Assembly: GCF_051020765.1 (NCBI RefSeq)
Contig: NW_027469736.1
Span: forward strand, 1 to 64,000
DNA length: 64,000 nucleotides
Direction of reading: 5' to 3'
From: Lasioglossum baleicum
Taxonomy: Eukaryota; Arthropoda; Insecta; Hymenoptera; Halictidae
A program made the position numbers and the translations under genes. The notes under the pieces were generated by a model. It saw nothing but the letters and a program-made list of their open reading frames with translations. It was not told the origin of the DNA and searched no databases. Below, in pieces: positions 9,043 through 18,160 of the stretch. The stretch's first letter is position 1. Each line of letters begins with the position of its first letter.

Positions 9043-12000
9043 CTAATCTAATACAGAAAGATCGCCAATTTCATTTATTTCCCTACTTTCATTATCTTCT
9101 CTTATTCTCCTCCTTTCTTCCTCCTCTTTCTTTTTCATTACTTTACCACAGTACAGAGAAAAGATATTCCAATTTTTTTCCGATTGCAATATCTTTTCCA
9201 TCATTACCTCAGGTGTTAATTCCCTCTCCTCTATACCTATGTCGGTTGCCGCCTTCCTTCTCTCCTCCCTCCACTCATCGCATTCGAAAAGAGTGTGTTC
9301 CGGTGAGTCTACTTCTTCCTCGTGGAACCAACAGTTCTTACTCGAAGCCTTACCTATTTTGTGTCTGAACGTGTTAAAAACTCCATGTCCTGTAATTGCT
9401 TGTGTTAGGTGGAAGTTCAATTGGCCATGCTTCCTCTCTTTCCACCTGGCTATGTTTGGAATCAACCTGTATGTCCATCTGCCTGTTTTTGTAGAGTCCC
9501 ATTCGTTCTGCCATTGTTGCATGGACCTCTCCGCCGCTTCCTTCTTCAACCATTTCTTCACTGCTTTCTTCCTTTTTTCTGGACTTTCCTCTTCTCTTTC
9601 GTTCAAGAACTTCTGGAAATCGGGTGGACTCTCATTTGTTCCTGGATGGCTGCGCATATCATTCAGTTCCATCACTTCGACTGGCTCTTCCCTATATGCG
9701 CCTTCCTGGATCCTTCTGGCTGCATACCTCCTAGGTCTTTGTCGTTCCTTTTCTCGTTCGTTCTCTAAAAATGATTGTTCCCATTTAAAAATGTTCTCTC
9801 TCTCCTTTATTTTAATGTTCCAAGGTACAGTTCCCGTGAGGACCGCTAATGTCTGCATGGGAACCGTCCTATACGCGGAGGCAACCCTTGCCAACCCTAT
9901 TCTCTGTGTGCTCCTCAAAATTTTCCAGTTTGTCTCTATCTCTGCTGCTTTCGCCCAGATTGGCGCTCCGTATAAGACTATCGATTCAAGGACTGAATAA
10001 TACAGTTTTCTCGCACTGTTCCTGAGGCCCCCTTGGTTAGCCATCAACTTAGATAGCGCTGCAATGACCTTTATACCTTTGTTCGTAGTTTCTATTATTT
10101 GTGTCCTGAACTCGCTTCTGTTATCAAATATGATTCCCAGGTATTTCAGGGTTAATGCTGGTGTAACGTTCGTTTCTTCCAACTTGAACGCGAAGTCCTC
10201 TGGAACACGCTTTCTGTTCGTCATCATTATTTCTGTCTTCTGAATTGCTAATTCTAGCCCCACTTTATTTAGCCAGTCTTTGACTTCCTTCGCGGCCTGC
10301 TCCACTCTTTCTTTAAGTATGTGTAGCTTTGTGCTCTCCACCATAATTAGTATATCGTCCGCAAATGCTATAACTGTACATCCTTTTTGCCATACTTTCT
10401 TTAATAGACCGTCGTACACTAAATTCCAGAAGAACGGTCCCAGGACCGAGCCCTGGGGGACTCCCATTTCTGCTTCCAGAATTGTTTCGTGTCCTATAGT
10501 GCTGCATTGTATTTTCCTGTTTTTGAAGTAATCGATCGTTATTTTAATTAAATATGATGGTACCTTTCTTTCCTGTAGTTCTCTTATTATTTCGCTCCAT
10601 CTCAGGGTGTTGAACGCGTTCCTTACATCCAATGCGATCATTGCGGAGAATTTGTTTCTTTCTATACCTCTTCTTATGCTCTTTCTTACTTCGTCCATTG
10701 CCTGTATCGTCGATTTTCCCTTTGCGAAACCGAATTGGGCCTTGTCAAAGGGCTTGTCCCCCAGGTGTCTCGTAAACCGTTCTTTCAATACGTACTCGAA
10801 CAGTTTAGCAATTGCGTCGATTATACAGATGGGTCTGTAAGCAGAAGGTGTATTAGCATCCTTACCTTGCTTCCTTAGAAGTATGGTCCTTGCCGTTTTC
10901 CAATTTTGTGGAATATCGCTTCTTCTCAATATTCCTGTGAAGAGCGCCGCGAAGGAGTCCGGTCTTTTGTTTGCCAGTGCCTTGATTATTTCAGGTGTCA
11001 TTCCGTCCAATCCTGCTGCCTTTTTCGGTGCCAGCTTACCTGCCGCTGTTATTATTTCCTCTATTCTAATCCCTTCGAATGTTTGGGACTGGTTTTCGGT
11101 TTCTGTTCCCTGATATTCCTCTTCCCTTTCTTCTTCTTCATCGGCTTCTCTTCCACTTGGCTGAAGGTTTTCCTCGTGCCTTCTTGGGAATAGCCCTTTC
11201 AGGACTTCCTCCATAAATTCCCTCGAGAGGGTAGCCGGTGGGAGCGACATCTTTACTTTCTTCATAATGCTCTTATATGGTTTTCCCCAGATGTCCTCAT
11301 TCGCTTCCTCGCAGAACTCCTTCCACTTTTCCGCTTTTGCTTTTGTGATTCTGCTCCTTAATTCTTTTATTGTTAATTTGTACAGCGCTTCTATACTGTC
11401 TGCTTCTTCTTTACTCTTCTTCTTTTCCTTTACTTCTTTTCTAGTTCTTTGCAGCTTTCTTTTAATCTTCCTTGCTTTTGTTCGCAGGTCCGTCAGCTCA
11501 GGTTGCCACCATACATTTCGGTAAGTACTGCATTTCCCATCGTTCTTATTCTTCTTCAGTTTTTCATCTAAAACATTTTCAATTAGTTTCAGGAATTTAC
11601 TTTCCTCGTCCTTACCATAAAATTCTCTTAAGCCGAGATTCTCTTTGTCGATTCTATTTCCGAATTCAGTCACAACTGTCTTCATTGTCTCCTCAGTCAC
11701 TTTCCATTTTGGTCTGAATCCATTCTTCCTAGGAACGTCATTTGTAGTTTCTAAAATTGTTAACACATATTTGTGATCAGAGTCTGATTCTAAGTCTAAA
11801 ACTGTAGAGTCAACGTTTATTTTGTTAAAACTTGAGACTGCTACGAAGTCTATGTTAGATGTCCTGTTTCCGTGTACAAAAGTGGGACCTCCGGCCGGCT
11901 TAATGGGATGTAGACCGTTTTTCATGAACTCTTCTGAAATCTTTCTTCCTCTCTTGTTCATTTTTTTTGAGCCCCATGTGGGAGCGTGGGCGTTAAAATC

Positions 12001-12372
12001 TCCACCTATTATAATCTTTTTTCCGTTCGTTTTTTGCTCCTTCACGTACTTCATTATCTCGTCTAGTCTATTGGAATAGTTATTATCACTCAAACTTGGA
12101 GAAAGGTAAACACTCACGATAACATATTCTCCTAAGTGAATTGCTGTGAAGTCCTCCTCTTCTTTGTCGCCGTCTTCGAATCTGGCTAATCCATTTATTC
12201 CCGTTACCCAGATTGCTGTCGTATTTCCTTTACCGAAAATCCAGTTTCCGGGATTGAACAGGGGATCCGAGATTAATACTATATCTGCGCTAGTGTCTTC
12301 TGCAGTCTTCGCCATTAAGTGTTGGGCGTTCCTGCAGTGATTCATGTTCAGTTGCAATATTTTCAGATTGAA
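9043..12372 (-). CDS. Element B ORF2: endonuclease / reverse transcriptase, no upstream AUG
   Basis: About 1109 residues open from directly after the ORF1 stop, in the same frame. The endonuclease starts FNLKILQLNMNHC, so the first AUG falls inside the conserved motif and cannot be the natural start of a full domain. Readthrough of the TAA, stop-restart at a non-AUG codon, or a mutation must be assumed. Endonuclease motifs: QLNMN, GGDFNAH, SDSDH. The usual glutamate of ISEP is aspartate here (LISDP). RT has GVPQGSVLGP and FADD. The C-terminal motif is degenerate, with one Cys of the usual CxxC replaced (C-x2-H-x8-H-x4-C). No internal stops. Confidence 0.88.
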   Translation of the reverse strand, partial: FNLKILQLNMNHCRNAQHLMAKTAEDTSADIVLISDPLFNPGNWIFGKGNTTAIWVTGINGLARFEDGDKEEEDFTAIHLGEYVIVSVYLSPSLSDNNYSNRLDEIMKYVKEQKTNGKKIIIGGDFNAHAPTWGSKKMNKRGRKISEEFMKNGLHPIKPAGGPTFVHGNRTSNIDFVAVSSFNKINVDSTVLDLESDSDHKYVLTILETTNDVPRKNGFRPKWKVTEETMKTVVTEFGNRIDKENLGLREFYGKDEESKFLKLIENVLDEKLKKNKNDGKCSTYRNVWWQPELTDLRTKARKIKRKLQRTRKEVKEKKKSKEEADSIEALYKLTIKELRSRITKAKAEKWKEFCEEANEDIWGKPYKSIMKKVKMSLPPATLSREFMEEVLKGLFPRRHEENLQPSGREADEEEEREEEYQGTETENQSQTFEGIRIEEIITAAGKLAPKKAAGLDGMTPEIIKALANKRPDSFAALFTGILRRSDIPQNWKTARTILLRKQGKDANTPSAYRPICIIDAIAKLFEYVLKERFTRHLGDKPFDKAQFGFAKGKSTIQAMDEVRKSIRRGIERNKFSAMIALDVRNAFNTLRWSEIIRELQERKVPSYLIKITIDYFKNRKIQCSTIGHETILEAEMGVPQGSVLGPFFWNLVYDGLLKKVWQKGCTVIAFADDILIMVESTKLHILKERVEQAAKEVKDWLNKVGLELAIQKTEIMMTNRKRVPEDFAFKLEETNVTPALTLKYLGIIFDNRSEFRTQIIETTNKGIKVIAALSKLMANQGGLRNSARKLYYSVLESIVLYGAPIWAKAAEIETNWKILRSTQRIGLARVASAYRTVPMQTLAVLTGTVPWNIKIKERENIFKWEQSFLENEREKERQRPRRYAARRIQEGAYREEPVEVMELNDMRSHPGTNESPPDFQKFLNEREEESPEKRKKAVKKWLKKEAAERSMQQWQNEWDSTKTGRWTYRLIPNIARWKERKHGQLNFHLTQAITGHGVFNTFRHKIGKASSKNCWFHEEEVDSPEHTLFECDEWREERRKAATDIGIEERELTPEVMMEKILQSEKNWNIFSLYCGKVMKKKEEEERRRIREDNESREINEIGDLSVLD

Positions 12373-14016
12373 TTAGCTTCTATTCCTCTCGTTCAACTCT
12401 GAAACATACTTTTGGAAAACTGGGCAGTTAACTGCCCCCGCAATATGCCCTGCCTGCGCGGCTGGCCTATTTTGTCTTACACATAATATACAGCGCTTTT
12501 CCGCGTTGCATCCATTGATCTGGTGTCCCTCCGTTCCGCATTTTCTGCAGATTTCGCGTCCATTTATCTTCTCTCTACACGCATAGGACATATGTCCGAA
12601 TGCGTGACATTTAAAACATCTTATGATCTCTGCCGTTCTGTTAATTCTGCAAATAGAATAACCTATCTTAATCTTATTATTTTCTCCTATTTTCGCCGCA
12701 GCTTCTGCCGGGACTATCATAATTGCCGTCTTGGTTCCTCCATTTCCGAAGCGCATGGATTTCACCACGATCTCGGATCCCAACATTTCCCCTAGGTCCA
12801 GACTTTTCCCTACCGCCAATCTAACCTCCTCCTTATCTAAAGTGGGGTCTAGATCTTTGACCTCCAGTGTGACCCTTGGGGTTAGTTTCCTGATTTTATG
12901 TTCTGTACCTAATGTATTTTTAATAGCTTCCTCCATTGCCAAAATATTAGAATTTTTATCTACTTCTAAAATTAAGTCTCCTCCTCTTGACCTCCTCACC
13001 ATCTGTATGCCAGTAATTTTATCCGCTGCCTCATTCTTAAGCTTTTTAAATAAATCCGCCCATGATCTTTCATCCGTTGCCTTGACAAATAGAGCTTCCG
13101 GTTTTGGGGGGGGTGGATTTTTCCTAATTCTGACTTTCTTTTCCTCTTCTCTCTTCTTCCTTAAGTCCTCTTCCTGACTTTTCCCCTTCGTATCCCTACC
13201 TTCTTCTTTCTTCCCCGCGGCCCTTCCCCTCTTCTCAACTTTTGTCCATGACAATGGATCCTCGCTTTGGGAGTCTGAATCCTCCTCCCTTTCCGTATAG
13301 TTCCCCTTTCTATTTGCCTTTTTTTTCTTTTCACTCTTTTTATCCTCCCTGTTTCCCTCTATTCTTTCCTTTTCTACCCTATTCTTTGGTTTTTCCCCTT
13401 CCTTCCTAGCCTGTTTCTTTCTATTTTCCTCTTTTGCCTCTTCCTCAGCCTTCCCTTTGTTTACGAATCCCGGGGAACACTGAGTGTGTTTACTGTTCAA
13501 TTCTCCTTTTAGTCTAATCTCATTCGTTATGTGCCTAAGATTTCTAGCTAACACATACGCCGTGTGGAGCTGTTTACTCGTATTGAAGGTTCTTGACTTA
13601 GCAAATTTGTCCTCCGTGTTTGGGGCTTCTATGGCCCTTATCGATTTTAATGCTTCCGCGTTATAGCCCTGCGCTCTTTTAATTGTCACCAGTAATTCTT
13701 CTATCGTTTGAACTAAATCCATCTTATCCTCGTCTGACTCTAACACCTGAACCTCTTCTACTACATTCTCTTTTCCTTTCCCCTGATCCATTAAAGGATT
13801 TCCTGTATCCGTTTTGGTTTTTTTAGATACCCCCGCTGTATAGGAGCCTGCATCGGACAATCCTCCTGCTATTGATTCCGCTTCTGAGAACTCTTTCTCT
13901 CCCTCTCTATCTCTTTTTTCCCCCCTCCCTTGCTTCCCAGTTACCTTACTTCCCTCCATAGGTTGCATGGGGGTTACGAACTCCTCTATTGTAAGACTCC
14001 TGTTAGGTGTCTCCAT
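12373..14016 (-). CDS. Element B ORF1: gag-like protein with zinc knuckles
   Basis: 547 residues from an ATG three bases downstream of a perfect hairpin. The N-terminal part is acidic and Ser-rich. A long Lys/Glu/Arg-rich stretch follows (about 185-300), then an RNA-binding-like region, then zinc knuckles CFKCHAFGHMSYAC and CRKCGTEGHQINGC and a longer third motif starting CILC with a wider spacer before its His and Cys. Ends NERNRS followed by TAA; the frame continues into ORF2. Probable RNA-binding nucleoprotein of the retrotransposon. Confidence 0.87.
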   Translation of the reverse strand: METPNRSLTIEEFVTPMQPMEGSKVTGKQGRGEKRDREGEKEFSEAESIAGGLSDAGSYTAGVSKKTKTDTGNPLMDQGKGKENVVEEVQVLESDEDKMDLVQTIEELLVTIKRAQGYNAEALKSIRAIEAPNTEDKFAKSRTFNTSKQLHTAYVLARNLRHITNEIRLKGELNSKHTQCSPGFVNKGKAEEEAKEENRKKQARKEGEKPKNRVEKERIEGNREDKKSEKKKKANRKGNYTEREEDSDSQSEDPLSWTKVEKRGRAAGKKEEGRDTKGKSQEEDLRKKREEEKKVRIRKNPPPPKPEALFVKATDERSWADLFKKLKNEAADKITGIQMVRRSRGGDLILEVDKNSNILAMEEAIKNTLGTEHKIRKLTPRVTLEVKDLDPTLDKEEVRLAVGKSLDLGEMLGSEIVVKSMRFGNGGTKTAIMIVPAEAAAKIGENNKIKIGYSICRINRTAEIIRCFKCHAFGHMSYACREKINGREICRKCGTEGHQINGCNAEKRCILCVRQNRPAAQAGHIAGAVNCPVFQKYVSELNERNRS

Positions 14017-14019
14017 TTT

Positions 14020-14048
14020 GAATACTCACCTTGGGAAGGTGAGTATTC
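14020..14048 (-). promoter_or_regulatory. Perfect hairpin just before ORF1 of element B
   Basis: A 13-bp perfect stem with a 3-base loop, ending three bases before the ORF1 ATG. Minus reading is GAATACTCACCTT, loop CCC, then AAGGTGAGTATTC. The second arm contains AAG/GTGAGT, an ideal 5' splice site. It may control start access or splicing of the leader; this is inference. Confidence 0.7.
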
Positions 14049-14120
14049 ACTACAAGTGCTCTTATTATTTCTAACGGCCAAGGATTATGTCTCAAGGTTA
14101 TGAACTATAAACAGTTGGAT

Positions 14121-15229
14121 ACCTTTCGATAATGTTTCCCTTTTATTGAAATAACCTCTTTGTCTTTCCGCTTCTCTCTCTCACGTCTTACACAAAATAT
14201 TCTAATTCTATCACTAAACTATCTGTATTTTATTTGTACTGTGCTCGGTTCGAGGTGCCCTCTGGAACGAGTACCCACTCGGGGGGTCAATCTCGCCTTA
14301 AAACTTTTTGGTAATTAACCCCTATTTTTTATATGAGATTCCTATTCCCCCGGTGGATTCCTCTTGTTTGAGTACCCACTCGGGGTGCTTCCTTGTCCGA
14401 AAAAATTTTTCCACTTTTTTTGGCTATTCTTGTTCTCCTCCTTATTCCCTCTTATTTGACTACCCACATGGGGTGGTTCTAAGAAAGAATAAGGAAACTG
14501 GCCACGCTATTAGTTTCAGAAACTTTTTCTGAGAATGCAAAAAAAAAAAAAAAATTTTTTATACGCTCGCGAAAAACCCTCTGACACTTTTATTGCCCGC
14601 GTATCGCGGGGGCTCTCTGTGATTTTCACAAAAAATTTGCGTTTACCCGATGATGGGTCAGACTTAGTTGACGTCTCCCGTCTCTCTCGAATTCGTGAGG
14701 CGACCGCTGACTCTGTCTCCTTTGTTCTCGTGCTTTTCAGAAAATGATCGATATTTTCGAATTTTCCTATCCTAAACCTGGCTCTAATGGCCTTATTTTT
14801 GACATAAAAAATTTCTAAACGATCTCTATGTACTCGCTTTTTGATTTTCTCGCGTTTGCACTATTCACTTTTCTCCTTTTTCACAATTCCCTGTTCCCGG
14901 GAGACACGTGCTCCGAAAAATCGGATGTGGCCTCAAGATGGCGGCCCCATGTACACGAGCTCGTGGAAGCTAACGCAAAGTTTTTCACAATTATCCTACT
15001 CTTATTCGCTTATACCTAAGAACGCACACCACTATAACACTAACCCGACACCATTATGCTATAACTAAACCCTAACTAATTACACTTCTAACTATTTACA
15101 CCTCTAGCTTGTTCTCGAAAAGTATGGTCAGCTATATTAGCTTTCTTTAGACTCGACAAGATGGCCGAACTATACAGAAATATCGCTAAATATACCCGGA
15201 CCGTTTCCTCAGAGATATCCTAGACGACT
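14121..15229 (-). repeat. Element B 5' terminal direct repeat (DR2)
   Basis: About 1109 bp, near-identical to DR1. It begins at ACCTTTCGATAATG (right after the 104-nt leader of ORF1) and ends at GACGACT, followed directly by CTAACCTAACC. So the element copy starts at the telomere junction with the same sequence that precedes its unique 3' UTR at the other end. It would supply the promoter region if transcription starts here. Confidence 0.92.
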
Positions 15230-15260
15230 CTAACCTAACCTAACCTAACCTAACCTAACC
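15230..15260 (+). repeat. Telomeric repeat (CCTAA)n
   Basis: Six CCTAA units between DR2 of element B and unit C. Unit C begins TTTCGAAAGTG without a T run, like the DR1 junction. Confidence 0.95.
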
Positions 15261-16521
15261 TTTCGAAAGTGTTTTCTCTATATTTAAAATTTCTGTTTGC
15301 CGACACAAAACTGACAACCACTGCTCTCTCTCTCTCTCGTTTTATTTACACAGGTAAACTTTATCGCTACACACTAGCCGCACGCGACCTATACAAACTA
15401 TAACCTAGAAGATGTTAAACAAATGAAAAAGCGCTCCTGTCCGGAGGCTTTCCTGCACTCAGATTTTCCGTCCGAGAATTACCGGCCCGCGATTTTCCCG
15501 TCGGGGGACGAAACCTCGCCGCAAAACGCTAGCCGCACGCCACTTAAACTAATTTTAAGCCTAACGGAGAAAGGAACAAAATAAAAAAGAAACGCACTCC
15601 TGTCCGGAGGTTTTCCCGCGCCCGGATTCTAAATCCGGGAATTAACGGCCCGCGATTTTCCCGTCGGGGGACGCAACCTCGCCTAAGTCCCGCTGTTCGG
15701 GAATTTAAGGAATAAGCAAATTTTTGTCCAGAATTTATAGGTACTCACTGTACAGTAGTACTTCTAGTTCTTAGACGTTTTTTCAAAATGCTCAGATTTT
15801 GAATTTGAACTTTTCAAAATGTCTCCTGTCCTTGCCTACTCTTCCTCACTGAAGGGCACTCCTTAATTCTTAAAATTACCCGAAAACTGAAATTAATGGT
15901 CCCCGAACTGTCAAAGATTCCCTGGACTTTTACCGTGAGGGTTTAATGTAACCCAGTTCGGAAACTTTTTCGCCCTAAACTTTCCCTAGCCGTCGGAACT
16001 CTTTTCCAGGAATTAACTGCCCGTGATTTTGCCGTCGGATGCCGAGTCCAGAAATTAACGGCCCGGGTTTTTGCCGTCGGCTGCGGAGTCCGGAAATTAA
16101 CGGCCCTAGCCTGATTTTTGCCGTCGGATTGAAAATACGGTGCTTTTCAGCCAGAATCAATTCCTATCACCTCTGTAACTTCCACTATTGCCACTTTAAC
16201 TGAACTGTGTAGCTCGCGGGCGTACCGGAGGCACTCTATCCGCTCGCACCTACCCTTCACTGCACCCCTCTATCCTTGCTCCTACCACCTGTAGAGCGGC
16301 CGGACCCCCACGTACCGCCAAGGAACTGGCCAGGAATCTTTCCACAACCTTAGGTTTTATTTCTAAAACCGGGTGGAGGCTGGTGAGTAGACTGGGGGGA
16401 AGCCCGTTCGCCGTTCTCTTCCCTCGCTTTGTTTCCAAAGCCTGGGAGAACCCGGCGGACTCCGCTTCGTTGGACAGTCCCCTGCTTTACTTAAAGGTTC
16501 CTTGTCGATACGTAGACGTCC
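15261..16521 (-). mobile_element. Unit C: 1.26 kb non-coding telomere-bounded unit
   Basis: Telomeric repeats on both sides, no convincing ORF. Its minus-strand 3' end (ACTTTCGAAAGG then TTAGG) resembles that of element B and also lacks an A tail. A CTCTCTCT tract near the end is placed as in DR1. The body holds at least five copies of a motif around ATTAACGGCCCG followed by GATTTT(C/G)CCGTCGG (near 15475, 15640, 16012, 16055, 16095). It could be a solo terminal unit, a 5'-truncated element or a non-autonomous element. Confidence 0.65.
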
Positions 16522-16557
16522 TTAACCTAACCTAACCTAACCTAACCTAACCTAACC
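16522..16557 (+). repeat. Telomeric repeat (CCTAA)n
   Basis: Seven CCTAA units between unit C and the poly(T) that marks the 3' end of unit E. Confidence 0.95.
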
Positions 16558-17772
16558 TTTTTTTTTTTTTTTTTAAGTGAATTTCCTCCTTTAATTTTAA
16601 AACCAAACACTTCGAAGAACCAACAGATTTTTCCAAATTCTTCTACAAGCTTCTAACGTCGTTGCTTAAGACTACCCTTATTACTATATTTGCGCAACGT
16701 AACTACTTATCTACATTCTTAAATATTATCGCTAAATTACATCTCATGTACCTCTGCACTCTCTCTCTCACTTATACTTAGATTCTACGCTCGCTTTTAT
16801 TAACGCAATAACTAAACCTATATTCTATCAGTAAACCTATATTCTTTTAGTATTCTATTTCCGCCTAGTCCGGAAATTATTCGCGCGAGATTGATTTTTC
16901 CCGTCGGTCCGAAAACTATCCGCGCGAGATTGGATTTTCCCGTCGGTCCGAAAACTATCCGCACGAAATTGAAATTTGCCGTCGGCTGCAAACTGAACTT
17001 AACCTAAAACCTAAAATTTCAACTAAATTAAGAAAATTTCGCTATACTCACATAGCCCAAGGCAAAGTAAGCTATATGAGCGTTAGCGAAATTTTAATTA
17101 CTTTCTGTCGGGTCACTGTGCCCTCCACCGAAATTCAGGCTCTGTAGGGCCCTCGAGGGGGAACTCCTACAGTGCGCTTACTCTTTATTTTTCCGAAAAA
17201 CCCCCGTTTTCAACGTTAATTTAACGAAAATCCAGGATTTCCCACTAGAGCGACAAAGACAGCTCAATGGTATGAGCCTTCTCACTCTGGCTAGCTATTG
17301 ATGTGCAGCCTTAAGGGTGCCCATCATGACTGTCTTTTTCTAAAATCGTAGTGTTCTCTCTCTATATTCGAGTCCGGAAACTTTTCGCTCGAGTCCGGAA
17401 ACTTTTCGCGCGAGTCCGAAAACTTTCCGCGCGAAATCGATTTTTGCCGTCGGTACCAGAATCCGGAAACTAACCGCGCGAAATTCACTTTTGCCGTCGG
17501 ACACTAAGCGTTAGCACTCACAGCGGCCTGCTATTCCCAGCTATTTCACACCACGCTCGACTCACTGTTGGCAGTGCACCCCGCAAAGCGGAAAGCCGCT
17601 AGAAGGTAAAACCCCTTTATTGCTTGCTATATTTATATTAATTTGCACACTATCACTTTCCTACATAATGAATTTAACTAATACGTTACTCTAACCTCCT
17701 TCACTAATCAACGTAACCCTAACACTTCCTAAAACCTCTATGTCTGTACCTCTAGAAGCCTAGGACCGCTCT
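16558..17772 (-). mobile_element. Unit E: 1.2 kb non-coding poly(A)-tailed telomeric unit
   Basis: Starts on + with 17 Ts, meaning a minus-strand A tail joined to GGTTAGG, and ends at CCTAA repeats. No convincing ORF. It holds motif copies near 16863-16985 and 17370-17505 of the form CCGAAAACTATCCGCGCGA followed by TTTTTCCCGTCGG, related to the motif of unit C. An imperfect hairpin lies at 17034-17096 (AAAATTTCGCTA...TAGCGAAATTTT). The block at 17,230-17,360 is shared with the unit at the window start. Probably a retrotransposed non-autonomous or truncated element. Confidence 0.65.
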
Positions 17773-17812
17773 CAACCTAACCTAACCTAACCTAACCTAA
17801 CCTAACCTAACC
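17773..17812 (+). repeat. Telomeric repeat (CCTAA)n
   Basis: Eight CCTAA units between the 5' end of unit E and the T run that is the 3' A tail of element D. Confidence 0.95.
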
Positions 17813-18160
17813 TTTTTTTTTTTTTATTTTTTTAACGAGGAGGGGAAAATACTTTTCGTACGTCGTGAGGGACTCCGGTGTTGTGTACCCCCTAAAAACC
17901 CCTCCTCCTCTATTACCTATGTCTTAAACCCTAGGATTGAAGAGAACCTCTTCCCCGCGGAACTTGTCTATTTGCACTACTTCACGAGGTTGTTGAACCC
18001 TTAATCCTGCTGGTACTTAGTCTATATTATACGGTATGTACAATTTCACAGTTATAATACTAAATAATTTAGTTCCTACATTACATTAGGTGTATAAGTA
18101 AATAAATAAATTAATTAAATAAATAAATAAATAGTTTAAATATGAATGTAGCATATTATC

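Larger units (their letters stand above)
6637..15229 (-). mobile_element. Element B: R1-clade telomeric retrotransposon with long terminal direct repeats
   Basis: An 8.6 kb unit with telomeric repeats on both sides. Minus-strand order is: 1.1 kb repeat (14121-15229), a 104-nt leader, ORF1, ORF2, a 1.3 kb 3' UTR, then the same 1.1 kb repeat (6637-7742) ending AATAAA...CGAAAGG and joining TTAGG. The coding genes are non-LTR type (endonuclease, RT, zinc-knuckle gag), with no protease or integrase, so the direct repeats are not retroviral LTRs. The layout recalls the repeats in the untranslated regions of Drosophila TART. Element B is a different family from A and D: ORF2 is longer, ORF1 is shorter and lysine/glutamate-rich, and there is no A tail. 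Confidence 0.85.

Noticed and set aside
6637..15229. Element B as a true LTR retrotransposon
   Set aside because: Its coding genes are endonuclease/RT and zinc-knuckle gag of R1 type; no protease, RNase H/integrase, primer-binding site or polypurine tract next to the repeats.
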